DNA of 64,000 nucleotides, from the NCBI GenBank assembly GCA_033763695.1, contig JANRKB010000057.1, forward strand, positions 124,001 to 188,000. The letters are read 5' to 3'. Made by a program: the position numbers and the translations under genes. The notes below the pieces were generated by a model that was not told the origin of the DNA, did no database searches, and saw only the letters and a program-made list of their open reading frames with translations. Positions 61,553-64,000 of the stretch are shown here, one piece after another. How positions within the stretch are numbered: position 1 is the first letter of the stretch; each line of letters starts with the position of its first letter. The stretch comes from JANRKB01 sp033763695 (lineage in GTDB: Bacteria > Planctomycetota > Phycisphaerae > Phycisphaerales > UBA1924).

Positions 61553-63118
61553 ATGCCACACGCTGCTCCTGCTCTTCGCCCATTCGCACGCCGATTCCTC
61601 GGCACTCTTGCCATCGTTGCTGGTTTCCTTACCTGTGGTGTCTCCCACGCCGCGCCGCCATCCATCGACGGCGACTTCTCCGAGTGGAATGCATCGACGC
61701 TTCGCGCGAGCGACCCTGCGGGTGACGCGCTCGCCGGCGTGACGCCTCGGCTCGATGTCGTCTCGCTCCATGCCGTCGGCGAGGGCTCGGTCCTGCGCGT
61801 CATGCTTCAGTTCGCTGACGCGCTGAATCTCTCGTCTGCCGCGACGCAGTCGCCATCGCTTCGCCTTGAGATCTCTGCGCCCGCGGGTCGCAGCGTGTGG
61901 ATCGACTTCCGCAATCGCAAGGCGTATCGCGACGGCAACACGAGCGTCGTGATTCCCTGGCCGCAGATTGACTTTGTCGCTCAGCCCACGACCGCCTCGA
62001 CACGCCACGAGATGCGCATCAACCTCAGCTCGATCGGCGTCACGGCGGGCACGGCAGTCTCGGTCCAACTCACCGGTTCGGACACACTGAGCACGCCGAT
62101 CAACCTGATCATGGGTCCGGCCGACACTGCGCCCACCACACGCCGTTCTCCGGCGCGCGACGCCTGCTCGCCGCTTCGCGTTGCCAGCTTCAACACATAC
62201 TTCAGCGGCCTCATCGACTCCACCCGCGTCAATCAGTTCAAGCGTCTGCTCGACGCTGTGAACGCCGACGTCTACGTCTTTCAGGAGGAGTACAACAGCA
62301 ACGCGTCGCAGGTCGCGAGCGTCATGAACGCGATCGATCCGCTCGAAGATGGCCGCACGTGGACGGTGATCCGCAACGGCGAACTTGTCATCACAAGCCC
62401 CTATCCAATGCTGCCGCTGCCGACCACCAGCGGCTACTACGCCGCCGTCGTCCGCGTGCCGGGCATGGATGTTCTGCTCATGAACACCCACATGAAGTGC
62501 TGCGGCTACGCCGGCGACACCAACGACCAGCAGCGCATCACCCAGACCCAGGGCGCGATCACGCTCTACAACAACTTTCGCGCCGGTGCAATCGGCGCAA
62601 CGCTCGCACCCTATCGCACCGTGCCGATGGTCCTTGTCGGCGACTGGAATCTCGTCGGCAGCACCACGCCCGTCGATCTCTGGGCCGCCGCGTCGGGTCC
62701 GTCACTCATGCGCGCGACCATCCGCAACCTCATCGGGCAAGACGTCGTCACCTGGTCATCCCCCGACGGCCTCGACTTCTGGCCCGGCGTCCTTGACCTG
62801 CTGATGTACTCACGCGGCAGCACATTCCTCCGCAACTCGTTCCTGCTTGATTCACGACAACTCAGCGACACTGAACTCGCGGCGCTCGGCATTCAACCCG
62901 CCGACAGCGTCGCGTCCGACCATCGCCTGCTTGTCATGGACTTCGGCTCCTCGCCTTCGAGCGACTTGAACGCCGATGGCTTCCTCGACTTCACCGACTT
63001 TGACGACTTCGTGGGCGCATTCGAAGCGGGGAACCCCGCCGCTGATTTCAACGCGGACAGCTTCCTGGACTTCACCGACTTCGATATGTTCGTCGCAACC
63101 TTTGAGGCGGGCTGTTGA
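61553..63118 (+). CDS. Secreted endonuclease/exonuclease/phosphatase-family protein with dockerin-like tail
   Basis: 521 residues from ATG at 61553, giving a signal peptide (FLGTLAIVAGFLTCGVSHA); an ATG at 61505 is also in frame. A beta domain (SIDGDFSEWN, LRVMLQFADALNLSS) precedes an EEP-type catalytic fold: VASFNTYFSGLIDSTRVNQF, VYVFQEEYNS, DVLLMNTHMKCCGYAGDTND, VLVGDWNLVG and ASDHRLLVMDFG, with the Asn, Glu, Asp-Asn and Asp-His residues of the family. The last 50 residues hold two EF-hand-like dockerin repeats (DLNADGFLDFTDFDDF and DFNADSFLDFTDFDMF) ending in Gly-Cys, the planctomycete GC-type dockerin layout. It probably degrades extracellular nucleic acid or phosphoesters. Confidence 0.88.
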   Translation: MPHAAPALRPFARRFLGTLAIVAGFLTCGVSHAAPPSIDGDFSEWNASTLRASDPAGDALAGVTPRLDVVSLHAVGEGSVLRVMLQFADALNLSSAATQSPSLRLEISAPAGRSVWIDFRNRKAYRDGNTSVVIPWPQIDFVAQPTTASTRHEMRINLSSIGVTAGTAVSVQLTGSDTLSTPINLIMGPADTAPTTRRSPARDACSPLRVASFNTYFSGLIDSTRVNQFKRLLDAVNADVYVFQEEYNSNASQVASVMNAIDPLEDGRTWTVIRNGELVITSPYPMLPLPTTSGYYAAVVRVPGMDVLLMNTHMKCCGYAGDTNDQQRITQTQGAITLYNNFRAGAIGATLAPYRTVPMVLVGDWNLVGSTTPVDLWAAASGPSLMRATIRNLIGQDVVTWSSPDGLDFWPGVLDLLMYSRGSTFLRNSFLLDSRQLSDTELAALGIQPADSVASDHRLLVMDFGSSPSSDLNADGFLDFTDFDDFVGAFEAGNPAADFNADSFLDFTDFDMFVATFEAGC

Positions 63119-63130
63119 TCGCCCGACGCT

Positions 63131-63667
63131 TCACATCGCCGAAGCCAGCCCAAAGCAGCGACGCCACGCACTGACCTGGCCCAAATGCATCATCACATGG
63201 TTGTTGAGCATGAAGACGACGGCATGCCCGATCGTCGGGAAGAACTGTCGCCGCTGCTCGTCGGGATTGGCCTCCAGCAGCAGCGCATCGTTCACGCCAC
63301 GCGTCGCGGCGATGACGGCTGCATATCCCTTGGTGTAGTTCGCGACGATCTCATCCATCTTCGGATAGATCCGCCCCTCGGCGTCATCCAGACAGGGCGC
63401 GCCGGCCTTGAACAGTTCGATATACGCGTCACTCATCGTGTGGGCCGCGGCGTCGAGCTTCATCATCGTCAGCACGCGTGCGGGATAGATCGAAAGATGG
63501 CCATAGACAAACGCCGGGTGATTCGTATCCACCACGAACGGCTTGCCGTCCTTGTGAAGGTGCGGCTTGCGTGCGAAGGTCTGCGCCGACACACCCACGA
63601 GCAACTTGGCGGCGAGGCCCTGCGTGCGTTCGGCGGCGTCGGCGATGATGGACGAGTACTGGCCCAT
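63131..63667 (-). CDS. DinB-superfamily protein
   Basis: 178 residues from the ATG at 63667, with AGGAG seven bases upstream; an ATG at 63673 is too close to that site. It has a DinB-like four-helix layout with HPAFVYGHLSIYPARVLTMM near the start and NNHVMMHLGQVSAWRRCFGL near the end; the three histidines (GHL, MMHLGQ) likely bind a metal. Proteins like this act as thiol-dependent or metal-dependent transferases, but no reaction can be named here. Family-level call only. Confidence 0.78.
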   Translation of the reverse strand: MGQYSSIIADAAERTQGLAAKLLVGVSAQTFARKPHLHKDGKPFVVDTNHPAFVYGHLSIYPARVLTMMKLDAAAHTMSDAYIELFKAGAPCLDDAEGRIYPKMDEIVANYTKGYAAVIAATRGVNDALLLEANPDEQRRQFFPTIGHAVVFMLNNHVMMHLGQVSAWRRCFGLASAM

Positions 63668-63746
63668 GGTCATTCTCCTGAGGTTTGAATCAACAATATC
63701 GCTGGTTCGATGCACGCCGCGAGCGTCAGGTTTCCGATCTCCGCGA

Positions 63747-64000
63747 TCAGGAACCGATCAGCCGGTCGTAGAACGCCTTCGCGATGCCCGGGTCCGCCGT
63801 GCCGTGCACGATCGCACGCCCGTCGGCGAACACCGTCAATCGCAGCCCGCTCGCGGGCGTGAGACGCAGCATGAACGGGCCCGCGGCAACGACGCCCGCG
63901 CTCTGCAATCGTTTCGCGAGCACGCCAAGATCGGGTCGCATCGCCGGCGCGGCGACCTGCACCGCGTTCTGGCCGCAGAGCGCGACCGTCGCCGGCGCAT
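63747..64000 (-). CDS. C-terminal part of ThiF-family adenylyltransferase (partial)
   Basis: The frame is open to the right edge and reads VALCGQNAVQVAAPAMRPDL and then LAKRLQSAGVVAAGPFMLRL, TVFADGRAIVHGTADPGIAK, AFYDRLIGS, ending at 63747. The LCGxNAVQV start and the TVFxDGRAIVxGTxDP stretch are the usual C-terminal part of ThiF/MoeB/HesA-type enzymes that activate sulfur-carrier proteins in thiamine or molybdopterin synthesis. The nucleotide-binding half lies outside. An internal ATG at 63962 is not a real start. Confidence 0.85.
   Translation of the reverse strand, partial: APATVALCGQNAVQVAAPAMRPDLGVLAKRLQSAGVVAAGPFMLRLTPASGLRLTVFADGRAIVHGTADPGIAKAFYDRLIGS

Overview
The window looks like chromosomal DNA of a GC-rich planctomycete, most likely of the Phycisphaerae type. 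The pointers are a TPR serine/threonine kinase beside an ECF sigma factor of the planctomycete kinase-linked type, five secreted proteins that end in a variant PEP-CTERM-like tail (P-x-P-G, hydrophobic stretch, GRRRR), a secreted nuclease with a C-terminal dockerin-like EF-hand pair ending in Gly-Cys, ThyX for thymidylate, and many genes without clear Shine-Dalgarno sites or with GTG starts. There are no rRNA or tRNA genes, insertion sequences, phage genes or CRISPR arrays that I can see. It reads as ordinary core and lineage-specific chromosome, not a mobile island.

Layout. 1-3.9 kb: end of an unknown gene, then the kinase and ECF sigma pair (minus). 3.9-6.7 kb: a thioredoxin-like protein and two tandem paralogous secreted proteins, each with its own promoter, a shared 5' leader element and a terminator. 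6.7-13 kb: a minus-strand run of envelope genes (conserved unknown, lipoprotein, RDD membrane protein, TPR membrane protein). 13-15 kb: metF with a large palindrome over its promoter, and another PEP-CTERM-like protein. 15-19 kb: NUDIX hydrolase, Mla-type ABC ATPase and MlaD-like protein (no permease), thyX. 19-22.5 kb: PadR regulator coupled to a HAAS-like membrane protein, with a clear palindromic operator, and a divergent secreted protein. 22.5-26 kb: apt, a fumarylacetoacetase-family enzyme, a multipass membrane protein, a hotdog-fold DUF4442 protein. 26.5-30.4 kb: DEAD-box helicase, HtpX protease, 3D-domain protein. 30.5-35.5 kb: site-2 protease, dnaG and rpoD in line (macromolecular synthesis order). 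35.5-41.7 kb: SpoIIE-type phosphatase, two divergent related glycosyltransferases, MBL-fold hydrolase, trxB. 41.8-47.4 kb: secreted unknown, Na+/H+ antiporter, rhodanese, TPR-metallopeptidase-PDZ protein. 47.6-52.1 kb: PEP-CTERM-like protein, LpxL-like acyltransferase, membrane coiled-coil protein with a BRCT domain, glycine-rich RRM protein. 52.6-57.5 kb: a ParA-type ATPase fused to a CBM48/AMPK-type glycogen-binding domain, followed by a MinD/FlhG-like protein that has lost its Walker A motif, and a convergent HDOD protein. 57.7-64 kb: cysteine desulfurase-like enzyme, small membrane protein, mutL with an apparent one-base frameshift, secreted nuclease with dockerin-like tail, DinB-like protein, and the end of a ThiF-family gene.

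The most unusual content is the ParA-CBM48 fusion with its apparently ATPase-dead MinD-like neighbour, which suggests (inference only) a positioning system for glycogen or another alpha-glucan. Next are the BRCT domain in a membrane-anchored coiled-coil protein, the conserved leader element shared by two tandem secreted-protein genes, and the metF and padR palindromes. All calls rest on reading the sequence and on remembered family signatures. No database search was run.
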